A stretch of 64,000 nt of DNA from Lichenicola sp965198655 (GCA_965198655.1 OZ240668.1:1922001-1986000), one strand, 5' to 3'. Positions 19,166-27,763 are shown, numbered from the stretch's first letter. The notes: generated by a model from the letters alone, not told the origin. Numbers and translations are program-made.

Positions 19166-19936
19166 ATGTATCTCGAGAAGTTCCGGCTCGACGGCCGCGT
19201 CGCCTTCGTGACCGGAGGCGGGCGCGGGATCGGCCTCGCGGCCGCGCACGCCTTCGCCGAGGCCGGCGCACGCGTCGTCATCTCCGACCGCGACCGGGCG
19301 ATCCTGGACTCCGGCCTGGCCTTCCTCGAACAGGCCGGCCACCCGTCGCAGGGCGAGCTACTGGACGTCACGCGGCCGGACGAGGTGGAGCGGGTCGCGG
19401 TTGAGCTCAACCGGCGGGCCGCGGTGGACATCCTGTTCGCCAACGCCGGCATCACCGGTCCCGACCAGCCGGGCGAGGCGATGGCGGACGCGACCTGGCG
19501 CGGCATGATGGACGTCAACCTCGACGGCGTGTTCTGGAGCTGCCGCGCCTTCGGTCGTTCCATGCTGGAGCGCGGCCGCGGCAGCATCGTCACCACCGGC
19601 TCGATGTCCGGCCTGATCTCCAACCGGCCGCAGCGCCAGGCGCACTACAACGCGGCCAAGGCGGCGGTGCACCACATGACCCGGTCCCTGGCCGGGGAAT
19701 GGGCCGAGCGCGGCGTGCGGGTCAACGCCATCGCGCCGGGCTACATCGACGGCGCCATGTCGGGTGCGGCACTGCGAAATCCGGCGCTGGCCGACGTCTG
19801 GATGGACAACACCCCGATGCGACGCGCCGGGACGCCGGAGGAGATCGCGTCGGTGGCGCTGTTCCTCGCCTCCGACGCGTCCAGCCTGATGACCGGCGCG
19901 GTCGTGGTGGCCGATGCCGGCTACTCGGTCTGGTAG
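19166..19936 (+). CDS. SDR-family oxidoreductase (probable polyol dehydrogenase)
   Basis: The 256-aa protein has the classical short-chain dehydrogenase layout. The nucleotide motif is TGGGRGIGLAAAHAF with Asp in VVISDRDRA, favouring NAD. NAGITG follows, then catalytic Ser in TTGSMSGLIS and YNAAKAAVHH, where Tyr and Lys form the active site. The C-terminal NAIAPGYIDGAM and the DASSLMTGAVVVADAGYSVW tail are typical. Sitting between a polyol-type binding protein and a ribulokinase, it probably oxidises a polyol to a ketose; the substrate is inferred from context only. Confidence 0.85.
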   Translation: MYLEKFRLDGRVAFVTGGGRGIGLAAAHAFAEAGARVVISDRDRAILDSGLAFLEQAGHPSQGELLDVTRPDEVERVAVELNRRAAVDILFANAGITGPDQPGEAMADATWRGMMDVNLDGVFWSCRAFGRSMLERGRGSIVTTGSMSGLISNRPQRQAHYNAAKAAVHHMTRSLAGEWAERGVRVNAIAPGYIDGAMSGAALRNPALADVWMDNTPMRRAGTPEEIASVALFLASDASSLMTGAVVVADAGYSVW

Positions 19937-19964
19937 GGCGGCAGGCGGGACCCGGGCCGACGCG

Positions 19965-21527
19965 ATGCCGAGCACCGGACGCTGCCTGATCGGGCTGGAC
20001 TACGGCACCGAGTCGGCGCGCGGCGTCCTGCTCGACGCCCGAACCGGGCGGCAACTGGCCCATCACGCCCATCCGTATCGGTACGGCGTGATCACCCGCC
20101 ACCTGGCTGACGGCACGCCGTTGCCGCCTGGCTTCGCGTTGCAGGACCCGGCCGACTACCTGGAGGCGGCGGAGGTCATCCTGCGCGTGATCGGCAACGG
20201 CCGGGAGGTGGCCGGCATCGGCGTCGACTTCACCGCCAGCTCGCCGCTGCCGACCGGTGCGGACGGCACGCCGCTCGCGGCCTCCCATCCGCACGATCCG
20301 CACGCCTACGTGAAGCTGTGGAAGCACGCTGCCGCACAGCCCTGGGCGGATGCGATCAACGCCCGCGGCGGCCGCTATCTCGACCATTGCGGCGGCCGGC
20401 TGTCCAGTGAGTGGATGCTGGCCAAGGCGGCGCAGCTCGCCGCCGAGGCGCCGGCGCTGTGGGAGCGAACCGGACGCTTCATCGAGGCCGGTGACTGGCT
20501 GGTCTGGCAGCTCGCCAGCCGGGAGATGCGCAGCCTCGATTTCGCGGCCTACAAGGCGCACTTCGATGCCGGACGCGGCTACCCACAGGGCGTGGTGGCA
20601 GGGCTCGACGAGCGCCTGCGGCCGCCGCATCCGGTCGGAACGTCGGCGGGCCGCCTGTCCGATGCCTGGCGTGTCCGCACCGGCATCGGCGGCGAGGCGG
20701 TCGTGGCGGTGGCGGTGATCGACTCCCATGCCGTGCTGCCGGCGGTCGGCGCGGTGGCACCCGGCGTGCTGGTCGGGGCGCTCGGCACCTCGGCAGTGTT
20801 CCTGCTGCTGGACGACCGGCCGGGGCCGCTGCCGCGGGGAATCGAGGCGATGGCGGATGGCGCGGCGCTGCCCGGACTGCGCTGCTACGAGGCGGGCCAG
20901 GCCGGGTTCGGCGACATGCTGTCCTGGTTCGTGCGCGCCTTTCCGCGGGGCGACACCGTGGACGCGAGCTTCGACGCCTACAACGAGGCGGCGGCGCGGC
21001 TCCTGCCAGGCGAGACCGGCCTGCTGGCGCTGGACTGGTGGAGCGGCAACCGGGTGCCGTTCGGCGATTCCGGGTTGAGCGGCGTGCTGGCCGGTTTGAC
21101 CATGGGCACCACCGCCGTCGGCATCTACCGCGCGCTGCTGGAAGCCGCTTGCTACGGCGCCCGCACGGTGATCGACCATTTGGCGGCGGGCGGCGTCCGG
21201 ATCGGCAGCGTTCGGCTGACCAGCGGGCTGGCGCACAACAACCCCCTGCTGGTGCAGCTCATGGCCGACGTGACCGGCCGGGAGATCGAGGTGCCGTCGA
21301 TCCGCAACCCGACCGCGATCGGTGCTGCGATCCACGGCGCGGTCGCCGCCGGCGTGGTCGCGGATTATGCCGAGGGCGCGGAACGGTTCGGCGGCGCGGA
21401 GGGGACAACATACCGTCCGGCGTTGGCCCACGCCGCGACCTATGACCGCCTGTACGATGCCTATCGCCGACTCGGCGCGGCGGACACCACCCGGGACGTG
21501 CTGCACGCGCTGAACCGGCGACCCTGA
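19965..21527 (+). CDS. araB: Ribulokinase (FGGY-family carbohydrate kinase)
   Basis: The 520-aa kinase starts LIGLDYGTESARGVLLD, the phosphate-binding motif of the fold, followed by GVDFTASSPLPTGADGTPL, the substrate region typical of ribulokinases. LALDWWSGNRVPFGDSGLSG and the RLTSGLAHNNPLLVQLMADV/IGAAIHGAV C-terminal domain match AraB. It would make ribulose 5-phosphate, feeding the pentose phosphate pathway. The ATG at 19965 is 28 nt after the dehydrogenase stop; longer in-phase reading overlaps that gene and is rejected. No other arabinose gene is nearby, so D- or L-ribulose derived from a polyol is a plausible substrate. Confidence 0.85.
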   Translation: MPSTGRCLIGLDYGTESARGVLLDARTGRQLAHHAHPYRYGVITRHLADGTPLPPGFALQDPADYLEAAEVILRVIGNGREVAGIGVDFTASSPLPTGADGTPLAASHPHDPHAYVKLWKHAAAQPWADAINARGGRYLDHCGGRLSSEWMLAKAAQLAAEAPALWERTGRFIEAGDWLVWQLASREMRSLDFAAYKAHFDAGRGYPQGVVAGLDERLRPPHPVGTSAGRLSDAWRVRTGIGGEAVVAVAVIDSHAVLPAVGAVAPGVLVGALGTSAVFLLLDDRPGPLPRGIEAMADGAALPGLRCYEAGQAGFGDMLSWFVRAFPRGDTVDASFDAYNEAAARLLPGETGLLALDWWSGNRVPFGDSGLSGVLAGLTMGTTAVGIYRALLEAACYGARTVIDHLAAGGVRIGSVRLTSGLAHNNPLLVQLMADVTGREIEVPSIRNPTAIGAAIHGAVAAGVVADYAEGAERFGGAEGTTYRPALAHAATYDRLYDAYRRLGAADTTRDVLHALNRRP

Positions 21528-21557
21528 CGGCCGGACGCGGGCGGGCGGCCCGACCGG

Positions 21558-22046
21558 CTATCCCGGCTGCTGCTCAGCCGCGGTGGCGGTTGCGGCCCTT
21601 GCGGCCCGCTGCACCGCCTTGGCCATGGAGGCGATGCCGTTGCCGCGGTTGGCGGACAGCGCTTCCAGCAGCCCGAGATCCTTCAGGAACACCGGGTTGG
21701 TGGCGAGGATCTCGGCCGGGCTGCGGCCCGAGTAGACGCGCAGCAGCAGCGCCACCAGCCCGGACACGATCGCCGCGTCAGAGGCGCCGGCGAAGCGCAG
21801 CCGGTCGTCGGCCACCGCCGACTCCAGCCACACCTGGCTCTGGCATCCTGGCACCCGGTGCTGGTCATCGGCCCACTGCTTCGGGAACGGCGGCAAGGTG
21901 CGGCCCAGCTCGATGATGTACTGGTAGCGCTCCATCCAGTCGTCGAACACGGCCAGCTCCCCGCCGATCGCGGCGATGGCCTCGGCGGCGGTGCCTTCTT
22001 CCGGAGCGACGAACGGATCGGGCTGGATCGGAGCGGTATCGGGCAT
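21558..22046 (-). CDS. sufE: SufE-family cysteine desulfuration protein
   Basis: The 162-aa protein has the SufE core: WMERYQYIIELGRTLPPFP, then VPGCQSQVWLE with the sulfur-accepting Cys, SGLVALLLRVYSGRSPAEI and a helical LSANRGNGIASM end. SufE takes persulfide sulfur from the desulfurase SufS and passes it to the SufBCD scaffold for Fe-S assembly. The remaining suf genes are not here. The start is placed at MPDTAP; three codons earlier is also possible. It diverges from the toxin-antitoxin pair. Confidence 0.9.
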   Translation of the reverse strand: MPDTAPIQPDPFVAPEEGTAAEAIAAIGGELAVFDDWMERYQYIIELGRTLPPFPKQWADDQHRVPGCQSQVWLESAVADDRLRFAGASDAAIVSGLVALLLRVYSGRSPAEILATNPVFLKDLGLLEALSANRGNGIASMAKAVQRAARAATATAAEQQPG

Positions 22047-22096
22047 GCAGCGCATGTGCGCAGCGGGGTTGGGTCAGTCAAGCTGCGCCGGACGAC

Positions 22097-22146
22097 GTGT
22101 CTTTTTCGACACCGGTTGAACTTCCTGCCATTTGTCAGCATATTAG
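22097..22146 (+). promoter_or_regulatory. Possible promoter/operator of the Xre-RES pair
   Basis: An inverted repeat GTGTC/GACAC (22097-22101 with 22108-22112) precedes TTGAAC (22116-22121) and, after 17 nt, CATATT (22139-22144). The layout suits an autoregulated antitoxin promoter, with the Shine-Dalgarno AGGAGG at 22152-22157. Transcription would start very close to that site, so the exact -10 is uncertain. Confidence 0.35.
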
Positions 22147-22161
22147 TTGCCAGGAGGCACC

Positions 22162-22614
22162 ATGCACGCGATCCAGGACAACCGCCAGACGGTTATCCCC
22201 GTCCCGGCCACCAGCCTCAACCTGTCCGACCCGGCCACTCGGCTGCGCCTGACCCCGGCCGCGATCGACGGCATGATCCGCCTCGCCGAGCTGTGGCGGC
22301 TGAGCACGGAGGAAACCTGCCTGCTGCTGGGCGACATGTCGGAACGCTCCTGGTTCCGGCTGAAGAAGCAGGGGCGGGTGGACCGCACGCTGCGGCTGTC
22401 GCAGGACATGCTGACGCGGATCAGCGTCATGGTCGGCATCTTCAAGGGCCTGCGGCTGCTGTTCTCCGAGCCGCTCGCCGACGACTGGATCCGCCTGCCG
22501 AACCGGGGCGCGTTGTTCGGCGGCCGGTCGCCGCTGGCGGTGGCGATCGAGCGCGGCATTCCCGGCCTGCTGGAGATACGCAACCACGTCGACGCCCTGC
22601 GCGGCGGCCTCTAG
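22162..22614 (+). CDS. Antitoxin of the Xre/MbcA/ParS family
   Basis: The 150-aa protein has an N-terminal helical DNA-binding part (about residues 30-85: AIDGMIRLAELWRLSTEE, CLLLGDMSERSWFRLKKQG) and the C-terminal toxin-binding MbcA/ParS domain (ISVMVGIFKGLRLLFSEP, LPNRGALFGGRSPLAVA). Antitoxins of this class neutralise RES toxins and repress their own operon. The toxin gene starts 3 nt after its stop, so the two are co-translated. The start at 22162 follows AGGAGG. Confidence 0.9.
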   Translation: MHAIQDNRQTVIPVPATSLNLSDPATRLRLTPAAIDGMIRLAELWRLSTEETCLLLGDMSERSWFRLKKQGRVDRTLRLSQDMLTRISVMVGIFKGLRLLFSEPLADDWIRLPNRGALFGGRSPLAVAIERGIPGLLEIRNHVDALRGGL

Positions 22615-22617
22615 GCG

Positions 22618-23358
22618 ATGGACATGCTGGAGCCGGACACGGCGCCCGGTCTGCGCGACCAGCCGCCGGTGCCGCCGGTCGCGGACATCGTGCAGCGCGA
22701 CACCGTGCGGCTTATCCCGAGCGGCCGGCTGAAGCCGCCGGTGCTGGCGCCGCTGGCCAACACGCCGGAGGCGCTGGACGACCTCGCGGCGCTGGAAGGG
22801 GTGACCAACGGCCGGATCCAGGCCTCGGATAGCGGGCTGCCGGGGCTCGACCCGCGCGAGCTGGTGTTCGGCCGGCCCAACGACAGCTTCGTCAACGCCG
22901 CCTTCACCCATGTCCGGCCGGGCGGCAACCGCTTCAACGACGCGCAGCGCGGCGCCTGGTACTGCGGCTGGGATACGCGGACCTCGCTCGGCGAGGTCGC
23001 CTACCACCTGACCCGCGAGTTCGACGCGATCGGCCGCTACGACACCCATGTCGACTATGCCGAGCTGATCGCCGACTTCATCGGCCCGTTCCACGACCTG
23101 CGCAGCGCCGGCGACGCCGAGCGGAGGCCGGACGGGGTGCTGGGCGACGACACCGCCACCGCCTATCCGGCCGGCCAAGCCCTGGCGCGCCGTCTGCAGG
23201 CGCTCGGCAGCAACGGGCTGATCTATCCCTCGGTGCGGCATTCCGGCGGCACCTGTCTGGCCGCGTTCCGGCCGAGCCTGGTGCAGAACCTGCGCCAGGG
23301 CGGGCTGTGGCGCCTGACCTGGGCCGGCAGCCGCATCCCGGAGATCAGCACGCCTTGA
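22618..23358 (+). CDS. RES-domain toxin (NAD+ phosphorylase type)
   Basis: The 246-aa protein carries a RES domain from about residue 85: NRFNDAQRGAWYCGWDTRTS with the Arg and Tyr, then LGEVAYHL with the Glu, and later SNGLIYPSVRHSGGTCLAAF. Characterised RES toxins deplete NAD+ and stall growth until the antitoxin is restored. About 80 residues precede the domain, longer than in minimal RES toxins, and include a Pro-rich stretch. MDM offers two close start codons. A multi-hairpin repeat follows the stop. Confidence 0.9.
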   Translation: MDMLEPDTAPGLRDQPPVPPVADIVQRDTVRLIPSGRLKPPVLAPLANTPEALDDLAALEGVTNGRIQASDSGLPGLDPRELVFGRPNDSFVNAAFTHVRPGGNRFNDAQRGAWYCGWDTRTSLGEVAYHLTREFDAIGRYDTHVDYAELIADFIGPFHDLRSAGDAERRPDGVLGDDTATAYPAGQALARRLQALGSNGLIYPSVRHSGGTCLAAFRPSLVQNLRQGGLWRLTWAGSRIPEISTP

Positions 23359-23363
23359 GATCA

Positions 23364-23490
23364 GGAAGGCCAGGGCTCCGCCCTGGACCCGCTGGGGCCG
23401 GAGGCCCCAGACCCCTATCTCTTAAGAATCGGGTTTGAAGGGCTTTGCCCTTCATGGGGTCCAGGGGCAAAGCCCTTGGCCTTCTTCGCC
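23364..23490 (+). repeat. Multi-hairpin intergenic repeat, copy 1
   Basis: Four short palindromes in a row: 23371-23385 (CAGGGCTCCGCCCTG), 23392-23410 (CTGGGGCC/GGCCCCAG), 23437-23453 (GAAGGGCTTTGCCCTTC) and 23461-23479 (CCAGGGGCAAAGCCCTTGG). The same block occurs at 58777-58912 in this orientation and at 29861-30005 inverted. It lies between the converging RES-toxin and endonuclease genes and may terminate both. No transposase or protein-coding content was seen. Confidence 0.85.
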
Positions 23491-23502
23491 AACTGAGACC
23501 GT

Positions 23503-24210
23503 TCACGCCGCCGCCCCCGGCCGGGCTGCGCCGTGCACCTGCTGCCCGAACGGGCACAGGTCGAGCAGCGGGCAACGCCCGCAGGCCGGCGAGCGGTGGA
23601 AGCAGCAGCGCTGCCCGTGCAGCATCAGCACCTCGTGGTTGTCGTAGATCTGCTGCGCGTCCCAGTCCGCCGGCAACTGTGCCGCCAGCACCCGGTGCGA
23701 CGGGCCGACCGCGAGGGCCGCCGGGATCAGCCCGGTGCGGATCGCGACCCGGTGGTGGTGGCTGTCCACCGGCAGGGCCGCCCGTCGCAGCGTGCTGAAG
23801 CTGAGCACCGCGGCGCTGGTCTTGGGCCCGATCCCCGGCAGGCGCTCCAGCCAGGCCCGCGCCTCCTCCACCGTCATGTCGGCCAGGAAGTCGAGCGACA
23901 GCGTCCCGCGCTCCGCCTCGATCGCGCGCAGGATCGCCTGGATGCGCGGCGCCTTCTGCTCCGGCCAGGTGGCGCGGACGATCGCGACCTCGATCTCGGC
24001 GACCGGCGCGCCGGCCACGTCGGCCCAGTCCGGGAACCGGGCCCGCAGCGCCTTGAAGGCGGCGCCGCTGTCGGCGTTGCGGGTGCGGTGCGACAGCAGC
24101 GAGCTGACCAGCTCGCTCAGCGGGTCGAGCGCGTGGAAGTAGCTGATCGGGCAGTTATAGGCCCGGCACAGCCGGTGGTGGATCTCCAGCACCTTGTCCT
24201 TGAGGTCCAT
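23503..24210 (-). CDS. Endonuclease III-like DNA glycosylase/AP lyase
   Basis: The 235-aa protein has the HhH-GPD fold: SSLLSHRTRNADS near the start, helix-hairpin-helix LPGIGPKTSAAVLSF with the catalytic Lys, VDSHHHRVAIRTG with the catalytic Asp, and a [4Fe-4S] loop with spacing C-x6-C-x2-C-x5-C (CFHRSPACGRCPLLDLC). It should remove oxidised pyrimidines or related lesions. The double substitution to HHH after VDS differs from standard Nth (VDTH), so it may be a paralogue of a separate main Nth. The start is placed at MDLKDK. It diverges from uvrB. Confidence 0.85.
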   Translation of the reverse strand: MDLKDKVLEIHHRLCRAYNCPISYFHALDPLSELVSSLLSHRTRNADSGAAFKALRARFPDWADVAGAPVAEIEVAIVRATWPEQKAPRIQAILRAIEAERGTLSLDFLADMTVEEARAWLERLPGIGPKTSAAVLSFSTLRRAALPVDSHHHRVAIRTGLIPAALAVGPSHRVLAAQLPADWDAQQIYDNHEVLMLHGQRCCFHRSPACGRCPLLDLCPFGQQVHGAARPGAAA

Positions 24211-24326
24211 CGGCGTCGTCCAGGCAGTTGGTCGCACCGACAGCGCCGGCGCAGGGGCCGGGTTCCGGACCGGGACTAGGGGTGAAAATCCTTGCCGCCA
24301 TCATCCACGATCGCCACCTTGGGGGC

Positions 24327-26564
24327 ATGTCGACCACCCTGCAGAAGCCTGCCGCCCGCAAATCCGCAGCGAAGGCCGACCGCGTCCCGCGACCGGGCCT
24401 CGACACCGACACCTTCCTGCCCGAGCGCCAGGCCGCCAAGCCCAAGACCCGCCGGCTGAAGGTGGTTTCCCCCTACGAGCCGGCCGGGGACCAGCCGGCC
24501 GCGATCCGAGAGCTGGTGGCCGGCATTGAGAGCGGCGAGCGCGACCAGGTGCTGCTCGGCGTCACCGGCTCGGGCAAGACCTTCACCATGGCCAAGGTGA
24601 TCGAGGCGGTGCAGAAGCCGACCCTGATCCTGGCGCCCAACAAGACGCTGGCGGCGCAGCTCTACGGCGAGATGAAGCAGTTCTTCCCCGAGAACGCGGT
24701 GGAGTACTTCGTCTCCTACTACGACTACTACCAGCCGGAAGCCTACGTGCCGCGCTCCGACACCTATATCGAGAAGGACAGCGCGATCAACGAGCAGATC
24801 GACCGCATGCGCCACGCCGCCACGCAGGCGCTGCTGGAGCGCAACGACGTGGTGATCGTGGCCTCGGTGTCGTGCATCTACGGCATCGGCTCGGTCGAGA
24901 CCTACTCGCGCATGGTGGTGAAGATGCAGCGCGGCGGCGCCATCGCCCGCGACACGCTGATCAAGGCGCTGGTCGAGCAGCAGTACCGACGCAACGACGC
25001 CGGCTTCGCGCGCGGCACCTTCCGCGTGCGCGGCGAGACGGTGGACGTGTTCCCGGTGCAGAACGAGGACCGGGCCTGGCGCATCACCCTGTTCGGCGAC
25101 GAGATCGAGGCCATCGTCGAGTTCGATCCTCTGACCGGCGAGAAGACCGCCGACCTGGACGAGATCCACGTCTACGCCAACAGCCACTACGTCACGCCGC
25201 GCCCGACGCTGAACCAGGCGACGGTGCTGATCAAGCAGGAGCTGCGCGAGCGGCTGGACGAGTTCACCGCCCAGGGCAAGCTGCTGGAAGCCGAGCGGCT
25301 GCAGCAGCGCTGCACCTTCGACCTGGAGATGATCGAGACCACCGGCGCCTGCAAGGGAATCGAGAACTACTCGCGCTACCTGTCGGGACGCCAGCCCGGC
25401 GAGCCGCCGCCCACGCTGTTCGAGTACCTGCCCGAGGATGCGCTGCTGATCGTCGACGAAAGCCACGTCACCGTGCCGCAGATCGGCGGCATGGAGCGCG
25501 GCGACCACGCGCGCAAGTCGATCCTGAGCGAGTTCGGCTTCCGGCTGCCCTCCTGCCTCGACAACCGGCCGCTCCGGTTCGACGAGTGGGAGCGGTTCCG
25601 GCCGCAGACCATCCACGTCAGCGCCACCCCCGGTCCGTGGGAGCTGGAGCGGGTGCAGGGCGTGTTCGCCGAGCAGGTGATCCGCCCCACCGGCCTGATC
25701 GACCCGGTCACCGAGATCCGCCCCGTCGAGCGCCAGGTGGACGACCTGCTGGCGGAGTGCCGGGTGGTGATCGGCCGCGGCGGCCGCATCCTGGTCACCA
25801 CGCTGACCAAGCGCATGGCCGAGGACCTCACCGAGTACATGACCGAGAGCGGCATCAAGGTCCGCTACCTGCATTCCGACGTCGACACGCTGGAGCGCAT
25901 CGAGATCATACGCGACCTGCGGCTGGGCGCGTTCGACGTGCTGGTCGGAATCAACCTGCTGCGCGAAGGGCTCGACATCCCCGAATGCCAGCTCGTCGCG
26001 ATCCTGGACGCCGACAAGGAAGGCTTCCTACGCAGCCGCACCTCTCTGGTGCAGACCATCGGCCGCGCCGCGCGCAACGTCGACGGGCGGGTGCTGCTGT
26101 ATGCCGACCGCATGACCGACAGCCTGCGCTACGCGATCGAGGAGACCGACCGCCGCCGCGGGCGGCAGACCGAGTGGAACACCGCCCACGGCATCACGCC
26201 GCAATCGGTGCGCACCCATATCGGCGAGGCGATCTCCTCGGTATTCGAGCAGGACTACGTCACCGTGGCGCCGGTGAAGGATGCGGGCCTCACCGACATG
26301 GTCGGCAAGGACCTCAAGGCGTCGATCGCCGAGATCGAGCGCCGCATGCGCGCCGCCGCCGCCGACCTGGAGTTCGAGACCGCCGCCCGTCTGCGCGACG
26401 AGCTGAAGCGGCTGGAAGCGCTCGACCTCGGCCTGGAGCCGCCGCCTCCGCCGCCAGCCTCGCGCGGCGGCCGCACGGCGAAGTCGCGCACGCCGGAGCC
26501 GCTCGGCCCTGGCGGAGGCGGCTACGACCCGGCGCAGCGCAAGGCCGGCCGCCGGCGCGGCTAG
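24327..26564 (+). CDS. uvrB: Excinuclease ABC subunit B
   Basis: The 745-aa protein has an alphaproteobacterial N-terminal extension of about 45 residues, then the helicase core: Walker A GVTGSGKTFTMAKVI, the damage-probing beta-hairpin YYDYYQPEAYVPRSDTYIEKD (cut here to its core), Walker B LIVDESHVTVPQ, motif VI TIGRAARNVDG and the C-terminal UvrC-binding UVR motif (LEFETAARLRDELKRLE). It verifies damage handed over by UvrA and recruits UvrC in nucleotide excision repair. A low-complexity Pro/Gly/Arg tail follows. I see no LexA-type direct repeat upstream. Confidence 0.97.
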   Translation: MSTTLQKPAARKSAAKADRVPRPGLDTDTFLPERQAAKPKTRRLKVVSPYEPAGDQPAAIRELVAGIESGERDQVLLGVTGSGKTFTMAKVIEAVQKPTLILAPNKTLAAQLYGEMKQFFPENAVEYFVSYYDYYQPEAYVPRSDTYIEKDSAINEQIDRMRHAATQALLERNDVVIVASVSCIYGIGSVETYSRMVVKMQRGGAIARDTLIKALVEQQYRRNDAGFARGTFRVRGETVDVFPVQNEDRAWRITLFGDEIEAIVEFDPLTGEKTADLDEIHVYANSHYVTPRPTLNQATVLIKQELRERLDEFTAQGKLLEAERLQQRCTFDLEMIETTGACKGIENYSRYLSGRQPGEPPPTLFEYLPEDALLIVDESHVTVPQIGGMERGDHARKSILSEFGFRLPSCLDNRPLRFDEWERFRPQTIHVSATPGPWELERVQGVFAEQVIRPTGLIDPVTEIRPVERQVDDLLAECRVVIGRGGRILVTTLTKRMAEDLTEYMTESGIKVRYLHSDVDTLERIEIIRDLRLGAFDVLVGINLLREGLDIPECQLVAILDADKEGFLRSRTSLVQTIGRAARNVDGRVLLYADRMTDSLRYAIEETDRRRGRQTEWNTAHGITPQSVRTHIGEAISSVFEQDYVTVAPVKDAGLTDMVGKDLKASIAEIERRMRAAAADLEFETAARLRDELKRLEALDLGLEPPPPPPASRGGRTAKSRTPEPLGPGGGGYDPAQRKAGRRRG

Positions 26565-26568
26565 AGCG

Positions 26569-26582
26569 TGATCGTTCGATCA
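26569..26582 (+). terminator. Short palindrome after uvrB
   Basis: TGATCGTTCGATCA starts five bases after the uvrB stop and is a perfect palindrome except for its central TT. The preceding TAGAGCGTGATC resembles the AGAGCA-type sequences after stops elsewhere in the window. The role as a terminator is a guess. Confidence 0.35.
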
Positions 26583-26665
26583 TGATCTCCTGTCGTTCGG
26601 AAGGAGCGGCTTCATCACGCGGGCGGGACCGCAGAGCGGTTCGACCTGACCTGATGCCGCGCTAG

Positions 26666-26962
26666 ATGCGCCACCTTCTGCCCGAACCGCAATTCGCGGC
26701 CATCGCCAAGGCGCTGTCCGATCCGCGGCGGCACCGCATCCTGAGCGAGGTCGCCGGTGCAACCGCACCGCTGCCGTGTTGCGTGCTCCAATCCACGAAG
26801 GACGTGACGGCGGCCACCGTGTCGCACCACATCAGGGGGCTCGAGACCGCCGGGTTGATCGAGGTCGTGCGCGACGGTCGCTTCGCGCTTCTGTCGTTCC
26901 GGCGCGACGTGTTCGAGGCCTATCTGCAGCAACTGGCGGACGGCCTGCGACCATCCCCTTGA
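26666..26962 (+). CDS. ArsR-family transcriptional regulator
   Basis: The 98-aa winged-helix protein shows ALSDPRRHRILSEVA (first helices), TAATVSHHIRGLETAGLIEVV (recognition helix and turn) and a wing RDGRFALLSFRRDVF. The paired CC in PLPCCVLQS could be a redox or metal sensor, though the classical ELCVCDL metal motif is absent. The SDR gene 54 nt downstream, preceded by a palindrome, is the likely target. Such ArsR-SDR pairs are common in alphaproteobacteria. Confidence 0.88.
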   Translation: MRHLLPEPQFAAIAKALSDPRRHRILSEVAGATAPLPCCVLQSTKDVTAATVSHHIRGLETAGLIEVVRDGRFALLSFRRDVFEAYLQQLADGLRPSP

Positions 26963-26983
26963 CGCTGTGCCTGCCCACAACAC

Positions 26984-26999
26984 TTAGATAGACATCTAA
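26984..26999 (+). promoter_or_regulatory. Candidate ArsR operator
   Basis: TTAGAT-AGAC-ATCTAA is a perfect 6-bp inverted repeat in an unusually A+T-rich patch 17 nt before the SDR start codon. Size and position fit an ArsR-family operator that would block the SDR promoter or its transcript start. The regulator is encoded immediately upstream. Confidence 0.55.
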
Positions 27000-27016
27000 C
27001 TGTTGCGGAGACGATC

Positions 27017-27763
27017 ATGAACAGACTCGCGGGCAAGGTGGCGCTGGTGACGGGCGCCTCGAAGGGGATCGGCGCCGGGATCGCGCTGGCGTTGGGCACC
27101 GAGGGGGCCCGCGTCGTGGTGAACTACGCCAGCAGCCGCGAGGGGGCCGACACGGTGGTCGCGGCGATCGGGCGGGCCGGCGGCGAGGCGGTGGCAGTAC
27201 AGGGTCATGTCGGCAAATCGGCCGATGTCGAGCGGATCTTCGCGGAGGCGGAGAGGGTGTTCGGCACCGTCGACATCCTGGTCAACAACGCCGGCGTGTT
27301 CAGCTTCATGCCGATCGGCGAGGTCACCGAGGAGGAGTATCATCGCCAGTTCGACACCAACGTGCTCGGCGTCCTGCTCGCCAGCAAGGCGGCAGCCAAC
27401 CAGTTCGGGCCGGAGGGCGGCAGCGTGATCAACATCAGCTCGGTGGTCAGCCACTTGGCGCCTCCTGGCAGCTCGATCTACTCCGCGACCAAGGGAGCGG
27501 TTGACACCATCACCAAGGTGCTCGCCAACGAGCTGGGGCCTCGCAAGGTGCGCGTCAACGCGATCAACCCCGGCATGGTCGAGACCGAGGGCACCCGGAC
27601 CGCCGGCTTCATCGGCAGCGAGTTCGAGAGCCGGACGATCGAGCAGACGCCGCTCGGTCGCATCGGCCAGCCGGACGACATCGCGCCGGTGGCGGTGTTC
27701 CTGGCCTCCGACGAGTCGCGCTGGGTGACCGGCGAGATCATCAACGTCGGCGGCGGCGTCTAG
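27017..27763 (+). CDS. SDR-family oxidoreductase, 3-oxoacyl-ACP reductase-like
   Basis: The 248-aa protein has TGASKGIGAGIALAL for cofactor binding with NYASSREGAD after strand 2 (no acidic residue, favouring NADP), VNNAGVF, catalytic Ser in INISSVVSHLAPPGS, YSATKGAVD with Tyr and Lys, and VNAINPGMVETEG. The C-terminal SRWVTGEIINVGGGV is typical of the glucose/3-oxoacyl reductase-like branch. The ArsR gene and operator just upstream suggest inducible expression, perhaps by an electrophile; the substrate is unknown. Confidence 0.88.
   Translation: MNRLAGKVALVTGASKGIGAGIALALGTEGARVVVNYASSREGADTVVAAIGRAGGEAVAVQGHVGKSADVERIFAEAERVFGTVDILVNNAGVFSFMPIGEVTEEEYHRQFDTNVLGVLLASKAAANQFGPEGGSVINISSVVSHLAPPGSSIYSATKGAVDTITKVLANELGPRKVRVNAINPGMVETEGTRTAGFIGSEFESRTIEQTPLGRIGQPDDIAPVAVFLASDESRWVTGEIINVGGGV

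Noticed and set aside
24211..24326. LexA-type SOS box upstream of uvrB
   Set aside because: I looked for GTTC-N7-GTTC and GAAC-N7-GAAC. GTTCCGGACCGGGAC fails at the second half-site, so no SOS control is claimed.
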